DNA from: Planobispora longispora
GTDB taxonomy: Bacteria > Actinomycetota > Actinomycetes > Streptosporangiales > Streptosporangiaceae
DNA length: 36,562 nt
Assembly: GCF_016863135.1 (NCBI RefSeq)
Contig: NZ_BOOH01000077.1
Coordinates: 1 to 36,562, forward strand
Direction: 5' to 3'
A model generated the notes under the pieces. That model did not search any database, was not told the origin of the DNA, and saw only the letters and a program-made list of their open reading frames with translations. The translations under genes were made by a program, and so were the position numbers. Below, one piece after another: positions 1-7,405 of this stretch. Each line of letters begins with the position of its first letter. Position 1 is the first letter of the stretch.

Positions 1-821
1 CCGATGGCGGCTCGCCGGGTTTGTCCGGCTCGAACAGCCGCAGCGAGCCGAGGTCCTGCCGCGACCGGTCAAGGACCTGGGCGAGAGTCCGGTTGGAGGT
101 GGTGATGACCGGGCTGAGCCGGTCCCAGTCCGCGCGGCGCCGCGCGGGCTCGGCGTGTTCGATCCCGTGCTGGGTGGAGAACCAGGCGGGCGTCTCCTCC
201 CCCTCGACGATCGGGTTGACCTGCAGCGTCACGACCCACTCCCCCCGCGCCGGGACGACCGCCCGGAAGGTGAGCAGGCCCGGCACGGCCGTCGGCATGG
301 GGTCGGTCACCACCCTGGCCCCGCGCGACCGGGCCGGGGCCGAGATCAGCAGGCCCGACGTGTCGGCCGCCGTCTCCACGGCGGAGACGTGGTGGGCGTG
401 GCCGCCCTTCACCTCGAACAGGTCGGCCATGTCGGAGCCGACGTGCATGGTGATCACACACCCGGCCGCCTCGTCGGACATGTTGCGCAGGGTCAGGTCC
501 TCCCGCAGGCCCCCGCCGACGTAACGGTCCCTGATCACCATCAGGGTGCTCTCCGCCTGTCCCGGCCGCGGCCCCGTCCGGCCCAGGAACGTCGCGTGGT
601 ACGGCTCAGCGGTGATCACCCGGAGCGGCTCGACGCGGGCCTCGTCCACCCGCAGCTCCCAGCGCGACAACAACCGGGTGTCGGCGTGGTAGACCCCCTG
701 CGCCCCGCCCGGCACGATGTCGCCGCTGCTTGAGCACACGCAGAAGGAGCCGCCTTCCACGAGAGTCACCGTGGTGTCGCCCAGCGCGCCGGGCTGGCTC
801 TCGAACGTCCATGCGTTCACT
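1..821 (-). CDS. Amylo-alpha-1,6-glucosidase / glycogen debranching enzyme, N-terminal part (cut by window edge)
   Basis: The 273 visible residues begin VNAWTFESQPGAL and contain the pattern of the N-terminal domain of bacterial glycogen-debranching-type proteins (GDE_N_bis): VEGGSFCVCSSSGDI, YHADTRLLSRWEL, then RDRYVGGGLREDLTLRN. In this family a C-terminal six-hairpin glucosidase domain follows; it lies outside the window. The expected role is hydrolysis of alpha-1,6 branches in glycogen or a related oligosaccharide, but the catalytic residues are not visible. The GTG at 819-821 is chosen because GGGGGAG stands just upstream, whereas the nearby ATG at 811-813 opens a different, non-coding frame. 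The 112 bp up to the next gene probably carry its promoter. Being near the GlgE/GlgP block fits alpha-glucan metabolism, although an unrelated operon lies between. Confidence 0.8.
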
Positions 822-933
822 GCTCTCCCCCGAGGTGTGAGTTCCGGCCTTCCGTTCCTTCCCGGATGTGCCATGAAAGAACGGAGAGAAAGGATGTTTC
901 ACCTCGTAAGGGCAGCAAACCGACGAAGGTTAC

Positions 934-2073
934 TCAATCAGCGAAGAACAGCACCGGCCCCTCGACGGTGACGCCGACCCGGTCCCCCGGCCGGTGCGGC
1001 ACGTCGCCCCGCGTGCGGGCCCGGATCACGGTCCCCGACTCCAGCGTGACCGTCACCGCGGCGTCGTGCCCGAAGAACTCCACCCGCTCGACCAGCCCGC
1101 CCGCGCCCTCCCCCGGCGCGCGGAGCACGAACTGCTCCGGCCGGAGCGCCACCGAGCCCGCCGTCCCGTTCCCTGCGCCGTTCCCGGCCACCGACCCGTT
1201 CGCGGCCCCGTCCGCCGTCCCGTTCGCGGCCCCGTTCCCCGTCTCGCTCGCGGTCCCGTTTCCGGTCCCGTCCGCCGTGCCGTTCGCGGTCCCGGTGGCT
1301 CCGTCGCGACGCGGGAGCAGGTCGCCGAGCTCGCACGTGACGGTGTCCCGGCCGCGGGAGGCCGTCAGGACCACCGCCTCCCCCACGAACGTCGCCACCC
1401 CCAGATCGCGCGGGGCCGCGTAGATCGACGACGGGGCGCCCTCCTGGACGATCCTGCCCTCCCGCATGACGGCGACGGTGTCGGCCATGGACAGCGCCTC
1501 CTCCTGGTCGTGCGTGACGAGCACGGCGGTCGCCCCGGCCCGCTTCAGCGCGGCCCGCACCTCGTCGCGCACGCTCACCCGGAGCGAGCGGTCCAGCGCG
1601 TTGAACGGCTCGTCCAGCAGCACCACGCCGGGCCGGGGCGCGAGCGCCCGGGCCAGGGCCACCCGCTGCTGCTGCCCGCCGGAGATCTGGTGCGGCATGC
1701 GGTCGCCGTACCCGGCCAGCCCGACCAGTTCCAGGCACTCCTCGATCCGCCCGGTCCGCCCGGACGACCCGCGCGGCAGCCCGAAGCCGACGTTGCGGGC
1801 CACCGACAGGTGCGGGAAGAGCGCCGCCTCCTGCGGCACGATCCCGACCCCGCGCCTCTCCGGCGGCAGGCCGGCCACCTCCCGCTCGCCGATCCGCACC
1901 GACCCGCCGTCCAGGCCCTCGAAGCCCGCGACGATCCGGAGCAGGGTGGTCTTGCCGCAGCCGGACGGGCCGAGCACCGCGGCGAGGTCGCCCTCCCGGA
2001 CGGTCAGCGACGCCCCGCGCAGCACCTCCGTGGCGCCGAAGGACTTGCGCACGTCCGTGACGGTGAGCTTCAC
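934..2073 (-). CDS. Iron(III)-type ABC transporter ATP-binding protein with a low-complexity insertion
   Basis: This is the ATPase of an FbpABC/SfuABC-like importer (379 aa). Walker A GPSGCGKTT is at 35-43, the Q-loop glutamine near 81, signature SGGQQQR at 131-137, Walker B VVLLDEP at 150-156 and the switch histidine (THDQ) at 188. A TOBE-like C-terminal domain follows from about 307 (VALRPEQFVLR). Between the two lies a 49-residue Gly/Asn/Thr/Ala run (258-306, repeating NGTA and NGAA units) that ordinary members lack. The GTG start overlaps the stop of the upstream permease by four bases (GTGA), and GAGGAGG in the end of that gene serves as ribosome site, so the two are translationally coupled. 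It is the last gene of the minus-strand operon. The family assignment is strong. Ferric iron as substrate is inferred from the binding protein and the iron box. Confidence 0.9.
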   Translation of the reverse strand: MKLTVTDVRKSFGATEVLRGASLTVREGDLAAVLGPSGCGKTTLLRIVAGFEGLDGGSVRIGEREVAGLPPERRGVGIVPQEAALFPHLSVARNVGFGLPRGSSGRTGRIEECLELVGLAGYGDRMPHQISGGQQQRVALARALAPRPGVVLLDEPFNALDRSLRVSVRDEVRAALKRAGATAVLVTHDQEEALSMADTVAVMREGRIVQEGAPSSIYAAPRDLGVATFVGEAVVLTASRGRDTVTCELGDLLPRRDGATGTANGTADGTGNGTASETGNGAANGTADGAANGSVAGNGAGNGTAGSVALRPEQFVLRAPGEGAGGLVERVEFFGHDAAVTVTLESGTVIRARTRGDVPHRPGDRVGVTVEGPVLFFAD

Positions 2074-3659
2074 GAGGCCTCCTCAAGGGACCGGCGGCCG
2101 AGGACGAACCCCGGGACGGCCGCGAGCAGCATCAGCAGGGCGGCGTACGGCGCGGCGGCGCCGTACGCCCCCGAACCGGTCTCCGTCCACAGCCGGGTGG
2201 CGAGCGTGTCCATGCCCGTGGGCCGCAGCAGCAGGGTCGCGGGCAGTTCCTTCATCGCCGTCAGGAACACCAGCGCGGCCCCGGCGAGCACGCCGGGCAG
2301 GGCGAGCGGGAGGGTGACCTCGCCGACGGCCCGCAGCGGGCCGCGGCCCAGCGAGCGGGCGACCTCCTCCAGGACCGGCGGCGACTGGAGCACCGAGGCC
2401 CGCACCGCGCCGACGGCCGCCGGCATGAACAGCACCGCGTAGGCGATCACCAGCAGCGGCCAGCGCTGGTAGATCGCCGGGACGTAGCGCACCGCGAAGA
2501 ACACCAGCGACAGCGCCATGACGATGCCGGGCAGCGAGTGCCCCACGTAGGTGGACTGCTCCAGGAACGTCGCCGTGCGGCCCCGGTACCGGGCCGCGAT
2601 GATCCCGACCGGCACGGCCAGCGCGGTGGTGAGCACCGCCCCCGCCGCCGCGACGCCCAGCGTGGCGGCCACCGCCTCGGCGATCCTGCCCGCGTCGGCC
2701 CCGGCCGAGGACCCGCCGGCGAGCCAGTAGCAGATGCTCACCAGCGGGAACCCGACCGCCAGACCGGCCAGCGCGACGGACCAGGCCAGCGCGCCCGCGC
2801 GGGCCGCGCCGCCCAGCCGGACCACCGGGGGCCTGCGGGCCGGGGCGCCGCGCGTGGCGTAGCCGGCCCGGCCCCGGGTGCGGAACTCCGCCACCACGAT
2901 CACCAGCGTGATCGCCACCAGCAGCAGGCCGAGCACCGCGGCCGGGGTGCGGCTGAAGCCCGACCGGTAGGAGGTGTAGATCTGCGTGGTGAACACGTCG
3001 AACCGCATGATCGCCACCGCGCCGAACTCGGCGAGCACGTACATGGCGACCAGCAGCCCGCCGGCGGCGGCCGAGGGCCGCAGCTGCCGGAGCACGACGC
3101 CGGACCTGCCGCGTCCCAGGGAGAGCGCGACCTCCTCCATGGCCGGGTCCATCCGGCGCAGCGCGGCGGCCACCGGGAGGTAGACGTAGGGATAGCTGCA
3201 CAGCGTCAGCACCAGCACCGACCCGCCGAAGCCCTCGATCCCGGTCGCGGCCACCCAGGTGTAGGCGGCCACGTAGGACGGCACCGCCAGCGGCAGCGCC
3301 GCCAGCACGCCGAAGACTCGGCGGCCGGGCAGGTCGCTCCGGACGACCAGCCAGGCCAGCGAGATCCCGACGACCACGCACAGCGCGGTCACCACGGCCG
3401 CCAGTCCCAGGCTGCGCACCGCCAGCTCCAGCGTCCTGCCCCGCAGCAGGGTCCGGGCCACGGCGTCCGCCCCGCCCTCGGCGGAGCGGACCGCCAGGTA
3501 GCCCACCGGCAGCAGCGCCAGCGCCGCCGTCACCCCGGCCGGCGCCAGCAGCCCCGCGGGGATGCGCCGGGCGGCCGTGCCCGCCGGGACGCGGCGGACG
3601 GCGGTCCGCTCGGGGACGCGACGGACGGCGGTCCGCTCGGGGACGCGACGGACGGCCAT
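2070..3659 (-). CDS. Iron(III)-type ABC transporter permease, two fused membrane domains
   Basis: The 529-residue protein has two BPD_transp_1 modules in tandem, as in FbpB/SfuB permeases. Each carries an EAA-type loop: EEVALSLGRGRSGVV in the first half and EEVARSLGRGPLRAV in the second. About twelve hydrophobic segments are visible, starting with GVTAALALLPVGYLAV. The ATG at 3657-3659 begins two bases after the stop of the binding-protein gene. The N-terminus (MAVRRVPERTAVRRVPERTA...) is a basic repeat of nine residues encoded by 27-bp tandem copies. It could instead be read as untranslated if a downstream start were used, for example near LLAPAGVTAA. The open frame continues further upstream, but that part is only a shadow of the binding-protein gene. 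The partner ATPase follows with a 4-bp overlap. Confidence 0.88.
   Translation of the reverse strand: MAVRRVPERTAVRRVPERTAVRRVPAGTAARRIPAGLLAPAGVTAALALLPVGYLAVRSAEGGADAVARTLLRGRTLELAVRSLGLAAVVTALCVVVGISLAWLVVRSDLPGRRVFGVLAALPLAVPSYVAAYTWVAATGIEGFGGSVLVLTLCSYPYVYLPVAAALRRMDPAMEEVALSLGRGRSGVVLRQLRPSAAAGGLLVAMYVLAEFGAVAIMRFDVFTTQIYTSYRSGFSRTPAAVLGLLLVAITLVIVVAEFRTRGRAGYATRGAPARRPPVVRLGGAARAGALAWSVALAGLAVGFPLVSICYWLAGGSSAGADAGRIAEAVAATLGVAAAGAVLTTALAVPVGIIAARYRGRTATFLEQSTYVGHSLPGIVMALSLVFFAVRYVPAIYQRWPLLVIAYAVLFMPAAVGAVRASVLQSPPVLEEVARSLGRGPLRAVGEVTLPLALPGVLAGAALVFLTAMKELPATLLLRPTGMDTLATRLWTETGSGAYGAAAPYAALLMLLAAVPGFVLGRRSLEEAS
3574..3655 (-). repeat. 27-bp tandem repeat in the permease N-terminal coding region
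   Basis: Two exact 27-bp copies (unit begins gcggtccgctcggggacg) and one diverged copy lie side by side, with a weaker fourth next to them. Each encodes a nine-residue basic unit (RTAVRRVPE or similar), so the frame is kept. Confidence 0.75.
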
Positions 3660-3661
3660 CC

Positions 3662-4675
3662 TCAGATCAGGCCCACGTCTTGCAGCAGCGCGACGGTCTG
3701 CTCGATCGAGTCGAGCCGGGCCAGGTCGACGTCGGGCCCCTTGAGCGAGTCGAACGGCGGCAGGCCGGAGGCCGCCGGGACGCCGGAGATCAGCGGATAC
3801 TCCTTGGTGGTGTCGGCGAAGTACTTCTGCGCCTCGGCGCCGAGGAGGAAGTCCACCGCCTTCCGGGCCGCCTCGGAGTGCTTGGACGCCTTCAGCACGC
3901 CCACGCCCGCCACGTTGACCAGCGCGCCCGGGTCGCCGGCCGGCAGGTAGGCCAGCCGGGACGGCACCCCGCCCTGCCCCTTCTCGGCCACCTTCTCGTA
4001 CCAGTAGTAGTGGTTGATCAGGCCGAGCTGGAGCTTGCCCTCGTCCACGGCGTTGAGGATGTTGACGTTGTTGGAGAAGGTCTGGGCGCCGTTGGCCTTC
4101 ATCGCCTCCAGCCACTGCCGGGTCCTGTCCTCACCCGAGATCACGCGCATCGCGGTGACGAACGACTGGAAGGAGGCGTTCGTCGGCGCCCAGCCGACCT
4201 TGCCCCGCCACTGGGGGGCGGTCAGCTCGAAGACGCTCTTGGGCGGGGCGGCGACGGTCCGCGGGTCGTAGACGATCACCCGGGACCGGCCGGAGACGCC
4301 CACCCAGGTGCCGTCCGAGCCGCGGTACTCCGCCGGGACCTTCGCCAGCGCCTCCCGGGCCACCGGGGCGAGCACCTGATGCCTGCTCAGCGCCCCGAGC
4401 GCCCCGGCGTCCTGGGAGAAGAACACGTCGGCCCGGGTGTCCTCGCCCTCCTCGAGGATCTGCGCGGCCAGTTCGGCGCTGTCGCCGTACCGGACCTGCA
4501 CGTCCAGGCCGGTCGCGGTCCTCATCCTGTCGAGCAGCGGGCCGACGAGGTTCTCGTTGCGCCCGGAGTAGACGACGAGGGAGTCGTCGTCGAAGCTCTC
4601 CCCGTCCCCGCCGCAGGCGGACGCCAGCAGCGCCAGAGGGACCAGAGCGACGGCGACCAGCCTGCGCAGGGACAT
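3662..4675 (-). CDS. Iron(III)-type ABC transporter substrate-binding lipoprotein
   Basis: This 337-residue protein has a basic N-terminus, a hydrophobic stretch and a lipobox (LLASAC, Cys21), so it should be lipid-anchored on the outer face of the membrane. The mature part begins with VVYSGRNENLVGPLLDRM, the usual opening of class II ferric-binding proteins of the FbpA/SfuA kind. NHYYWYEKVAEKG near the middle carries the vicinal tyrosines typical of iron ligation in that family. The ATG is preceded by AAAGGAGAG. The gene lies 59 bp after the 45-residue lipoprotein gene and 2 bp before the permease. Ferric iron is the likeliest ligand, supported by the iron box at the head of the operon. Other metals, siderophore complexes or organic ligands cannot be excluded from sequence alone. 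Confidence 0.88.
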   Translation of the reverse strand: MSLRRLVAVALVPLALLASACGGDGESFDDDSLVVYSGRNENLVGPLLDRMRTATGLDVQVRYGDSAELAAQILEEGEDTRADVFFSQDAGALGALSRHQVLAPVAREALAKVPAEYRGSDGTWVGVSGRSRVIVYDPRTVAAPPKSVFELTAPQWRGKVGWAPTNASFQSFVTAMRVISGEDRTRQWLEAMKANGAQTFSNNVNILNAVDEGKLQLGLINHYYWYEKVAEKGQGGVPSRLAYLPAGDPGALVNVAGVGVLKASKHSEAARKAVDFLLGAEAQKYFADTTKEYPLISGVPAASGLPPFDSLKGPDVDLARLDSIEQTVALLQDVGLI

Positions 4676-4734
4676 GGGTGCTTCTCTCCTTTACCGGAGG
4701 GTCCTGGACGTTCGGATCTGCCGGAGGGTCCCGG

Positions 4735-4872
4735 TCATTCGGAGGAGCTGGAGGAGCCGGAGCCGGAGCCGCCGTCGTCCTCGCTACCGCCGCCGCAGGC
4801 CGTCAGGCCGAAGGTCAGCGCGCCGGCCAGGGCCAGGATCGCCGTGGTCCGCCGGATCGGGGTCGACTTCAT
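4735..4872 (-). CDS. Very small lipoprotein (45 aa), function unknown
   Basis: ATG at 4870-4872 opens a 45-codon frame closing with TGA at 4735-4737. The peptide begins MKSTPIRRTTAILALAGAL, runs through a hydrophobic core and ends its signal with LTAC (lipobox Cys26). What remains after lipidation is only about 20 residues, almost all Gly, Ser, Asp and Glu (GGGSEDDGGSGSG and a serine run). AAAGGAAG stands just upstream of the start. The annotated frame of the upstream membrane protein overlaps this gene by 89 bp in another frame. Position before the iron-binding lipoprotein suggests it belongs to the operon. I recognise no family. Its role could be structural, a membrane-proximal accessory, or a short regulatory product. 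The signal sequence, lipobox and ribosome site together make chance unlikely. Confidence 0.7.
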   Translation of the reverse strand: MKSTPIRRTTAILALAGALTFGLTACGGGSEDDGGSGSGSSSSSE

Positions 4873-6442
4873 GTGATCTTCCTTTCGTGAGGTACGGCGT
4901 GCCGTACACGATCAGGAGGAGGGAGACGAGGGCCCAGGTCAGGTGGAGCGGCCAGAAGCCGTCCCAGCCGGCCCGGTAGTCGGGCAGGAGCGGGCGGAGC
5001 CCTTGGTGGAGCGGCGAGCCGACCCGCTCGAAGCCGCTCACCCAGGTGATCCGGACGGCGTACCCGTCGATCAGCAGCCAGGCGTAGGTGACCAGCCCGG
5101 CGACGCCCAGGGCGAGGCCGGTGCGGTGGAGCCATCGGGGCCGGTCCCGGAGGAAGGCCAGGATCAGCAGGAGGGCGAGGGGGAGCACCACCACGGTCTG
5201 GCGGCCCGGCCACCAGTAGCCGTTCATGGTCAGCGCGACGAAGGTCGCGGTGAGCCACCCGGCCGCCAGCGGGAGCAGCAGCACGGCGCCGCGGAAGGCG
5301 GCGGGGAGGGCAGGGGGAAGGGCGGCGGGCGAGACGGAGGGGAGGGCGCCGGGGAGATCCCGCGGGCGTCCGGGGGGACGCCGTGAGAGCAGGAGCCGGA
5401 GACCGTGACCGACGGCGGGCAGGAGCAGCAGCCAGGCGGGCTGCCAGGCGGCCAGGCCGTACCCCCGGTCGGCCATCAGACCGACCAGCCGCACCGCGCG
5501 GCCCGCGAAGTCGGGGTCGAAGCCCATCACGCCGAACTCGCCGGACGCCTGGAAGTGGTCGCCGCTGGCGTAGACCGTCCAGCCGCCCCAGACGAGGCGG
5601 TGGACCGCCAGATAGGCGGCGCCCATCACGGCGAACCCCCCGGCCAGGGCGGCGAGCGCCCGCCGGCCGGCCCGCAGCCGCCACAGGCCGAGCAGCGCGA
5701 GCACGGCGGCCACCGGGGCGTACTTGACCGACAACCACGGCAGCGCGGTGATCACCAGCCCGAAGACGGCGACGTCGCGCCGGACCCGCCCCGGGGACGG
5801 ACTCCCCGCACCGTCCTTTCTGCTCGCGGCGCCCACGCTCGTGAAGGCGGGGCCGGTCAGGACGGCCACCGCGGCGACGGCGGCGAGCGCCGCCGGGAGC
5901 TCCGGATAGACCTGCTGGCCGTAGACGGCGAGGGGGGCGCTCGCCGAGGCGAGGATCACTCCGCCGGTCGCGAGCCGCCGCGGGACCGCGAACCTCCGCA
6001 CCGCCGTCCACAGGGTCAGCGCGGCGAGCGCGCCCGCCATGAGCGCCATGGCGGCCTTGGCCGCGACCCAGCCGCCCAGGCCCATCGGGACGGCCAGGAC
6101 GATCGGCAGCAGCGGGTCGTGCGGGCTGATCTGCGTGCCGTCGGCGAGCACCTCGGTCTGCACGGGCAGCGCCGCGGTGCCCGCCCAGGGCGCCCAGCGC
6201 CGCTCGTCCAGTTCGTCGGTGATGTCGAGGTCGAAGTCCTCGAAGATCGAGAGCGCGGTGAGCAGATACTGCGGCTCGTCGACGGCCACGTGCCCGCCGA
6301 AGCGCGCCCGCACCCCGATGCCGAGCAGCGCCGCCGCCGTCGCGACCACCGCCACCAGGCCCATCGCCGCCGGCCCCACCGCCGCCGGACCGGCCGCGGG
6401 AGCGTCCGTCGCGGGGGTCCGCGGTGGCCGGTCGCCGGTCAT
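4784..6442 (-). CDS. Polytopic membrane protein, possible GT-C-type glycosyltransferase
   Basis: The 552-residue frame encodes about ten to twelve hydrophobic segments after a Pro/Ala-rich cytoplasmic start. Just after the first segment comes AVDEPQYLLTALSIFEDFD. An acidic pair (Asp55-Glu56) in the first outer loop, followed by a YL motif, is how many GT-C (GT39/GT83-like) transferases begin; these use polyprenyl-phosphate sugars. No donor or acceptor can be named. The start overlaps the epimerase stop by 4 bp (ATGA). The last 30 or so residues (from RSHEVDPDP) are charged and overlap the small lipoprotein gene in another frame. A single-base shift near the end would instead give a stop at 4869, forming an ATGA junction with that gene. 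So the true C-terminus is uncertain. Confidence is high for a membrane protein and moderate for a glycosyltransferase. Confidence 0.72.
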   Translation of the reverse strand: MTGDRPPRTPATDAPAAGPAAVGPAAMGLVAVVATAAALLGIGVRARFGGHVAVDEPQYLLTALSIFEDFDLDITDELDERRWAPWAGTAALPVQTEVLADGTQISPHDPLLPIVLAVPMGLGGWVAAKAAMALMAGALAALTLWTAVRRFAVPRRLATGGVILASASAPLAVYGQQVYPELPAALAAVAAVAVLTGPAFTSVGAASRKDGAGSPSPGRVRRDVAVFGLVITALPWLSVKYAPVAAVLALLGLWRLRAGRRALAALAGGFAVMGAAYLAVHRLVWGGWTVYASGDHFQASGEFGVMGFDPDFAGRAVRLVGLMADRGYGLAAWQPAWLLLLPAVGHGLRLLLSRRPPGRPRDLPGALPSVSPAALPPALPAAFRGAVLLLPLAAGWLTATFVALTMNGYWWPGRQTVVVLPLALLLILAFLRDRPRWLHRTGLALGVAGLVTYAWLLIDGYAVRITWVSGFERVGSPLHQGLRPLLPDYRAGWDGFWPLHLTWALVSLLLIVYGTPYLTKGRSHEVDPDPADHGDPGPGRRADLRPDGLRRR

Positions 6443-7338
6443 ACCGCCTCCACCAGGGGACGGGCGGCGGCCTGGCGGCGGACGAGGCCGGGCAGGTCGG
6501 TCTCCGGAGACCAGCCGATCAGGGATCGCAGCAGGCGGACGTCGGCGAGGGAGGCGCCGGGCTCGGCCGCGGGGGCCCGTTCGACGGTGAAGGAGACCTC
6601 GGTGTCCAGGGCCTCGGCGACGGCGGCGGCCATCGCGCGGAGGGTCTGGCCGCGGCCGGTGCCGATGTTCACGACGCCCTGGGCGCCCGCGGCGGCGAGA
6701 TCGGCCATGGCCCGGGCGGCCTGCCGGACGTCGGTGACGTCACGGGTGCGGTCGAGCGAGCCGAGCACCCTGAGCGGGCGCCTCCTGCGGGCCGCCTCCA
6801 GCCAGAGCGAGAGCGCCATGTCGGGCCGCTGGCCCTCGCCGGCCACGGTGAACGGTCTGATCATGATGGTCCGGCCGCCGCGGGCCAGCCGCCCGGCGCA
6901 CAGCCGCTCCAGCAGGGCCTTGCTCCTGGCGTAACCGCCGGCGGGCCGGAGCGGGTCGGCCTCGTGGCTGGGACGGCCGTCGCGCGCCCCGCCGTACACC
7001 GAGCTGGAGGAGGCGACCAGCACCGGCACCCGCCGGGGGACGGAGGCCAGGACGTAGGCCCCGGCCAGCACGTTGTCGTGCCGGCGCCGGCGGGCGACGT
7101 CGGGGCCGCGGTCCCGCACGCCGGGGCATCCGGCCAGGTGGTAGACGACGTCGGCGTCCCCCAGGGCCGTCCGGACGAGTTCGTCGCCGGACAGGAGGTC
7201 GGCGGTGAGCACGGTGAGACCGGGCCGCGGCGGCTGGGCCACCCGGTCGATGGCGACGACCTTCTCTCCCGAGGAGAGGAGCGTCTCAACCAGCGTCCGG
7301 CCGATGAATCCGGCTGAGCCGGTCACGATCGATGACAC
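6439..7338 (-). CDS. NAD-dependent sugar-nucleotide epimerase/dehydratase family protein
   Basis: This 299-residue short-chain (extended SDR) protein starts MSSIVTGSAGFIGRTLVETL. The dinucleotide-binding TGSAGFIG is at 6-13, the serine motif ASSSSVYGG at 109-117, and the catalytic pair YARSK has Tyr136 and Lys140. This is the GalE/RmlB-like fold acting on nucleotide sugars; the exact reaction cannot be told. It is first in the minus-strand operon, and the next gene starts within its stop codon. The 67 bp upstream, shared with the divergent glycosyltransferase fusion, hold an iron box. The neighbours suggest it supplies an activated sugar for surface glycan assembly. It is slightly shorter than typical GalE (about 330 aa), with the C-terminal substrate part reduced. 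Confidence 0.87.
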   Translation of the reverse strand: MSSIVTGSAGFIGRTLVETLLSSGEKVVAIDRVAQPPRPGLTVLTADLLSGDELVRTALGDADVVYHLAGCPGVRDRGPDVARRRRHDNVLAGAYVLASVPRRVPVLVASSSSVYGGARDGRPSHEADPLRPAGGYARSKALLERLCAGRLARGGRTIMIRPFTVAGEGQRPDMALSLWLEAARRRRPLRVLGSLDRTRDVTDVRQAARAMADLAAAGAQGVVNIGTGRGQTLRAMAAAVAEALDTEVSFTVERAPAAEPGASLADVRLLRSLIGWSPETDLPGLVRRQAAARPLVEAV

Positions 7339-7360
7339 GGGGCCCTCTTCTCATCCTCAC

Positions 7361-7379
7361 TAAAGGTAGCCTAACCTCA
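7361..7379. promoter_or_regulatory. Iron box (DmdR/IdeR-like operator) in divergent promoter region
   Basis: The 19-bp segment taaaggtagcctaacctca agrees with the actinobacterial iron-box consensus TTAGGTTAGSCTAACCTAA at 15 of 19 places by my alignment; the right half is nearly perfect and the left half weaker. It lies in the 67 bp between two divergent starts (7338 and 7406). A direct repeat cctcactaa flanks it at 7355-7363 and 7375-7383. Iron-loaded DtxR-family repressors bind such sites, which fits an operon ending in a ferric ABC importer. Confidence 0.65.
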
Positions 7380-7405
7380 CTAAGCGAAACCTTAAAGGAC
7401 CCTGT

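Noticed and set aside
822-933. ccgttc/gaacgg arms in the gap before the debranching-enzyme gene
   Set aside because: A six-base stem with a long loop; too weak to call a regulatory site.
2070-4115. Extension of the permease frame to 681 codons
   Set aside because: The first 152 codons overlap the iron-binding lipoprotein gene in another frame and resemble no permease.
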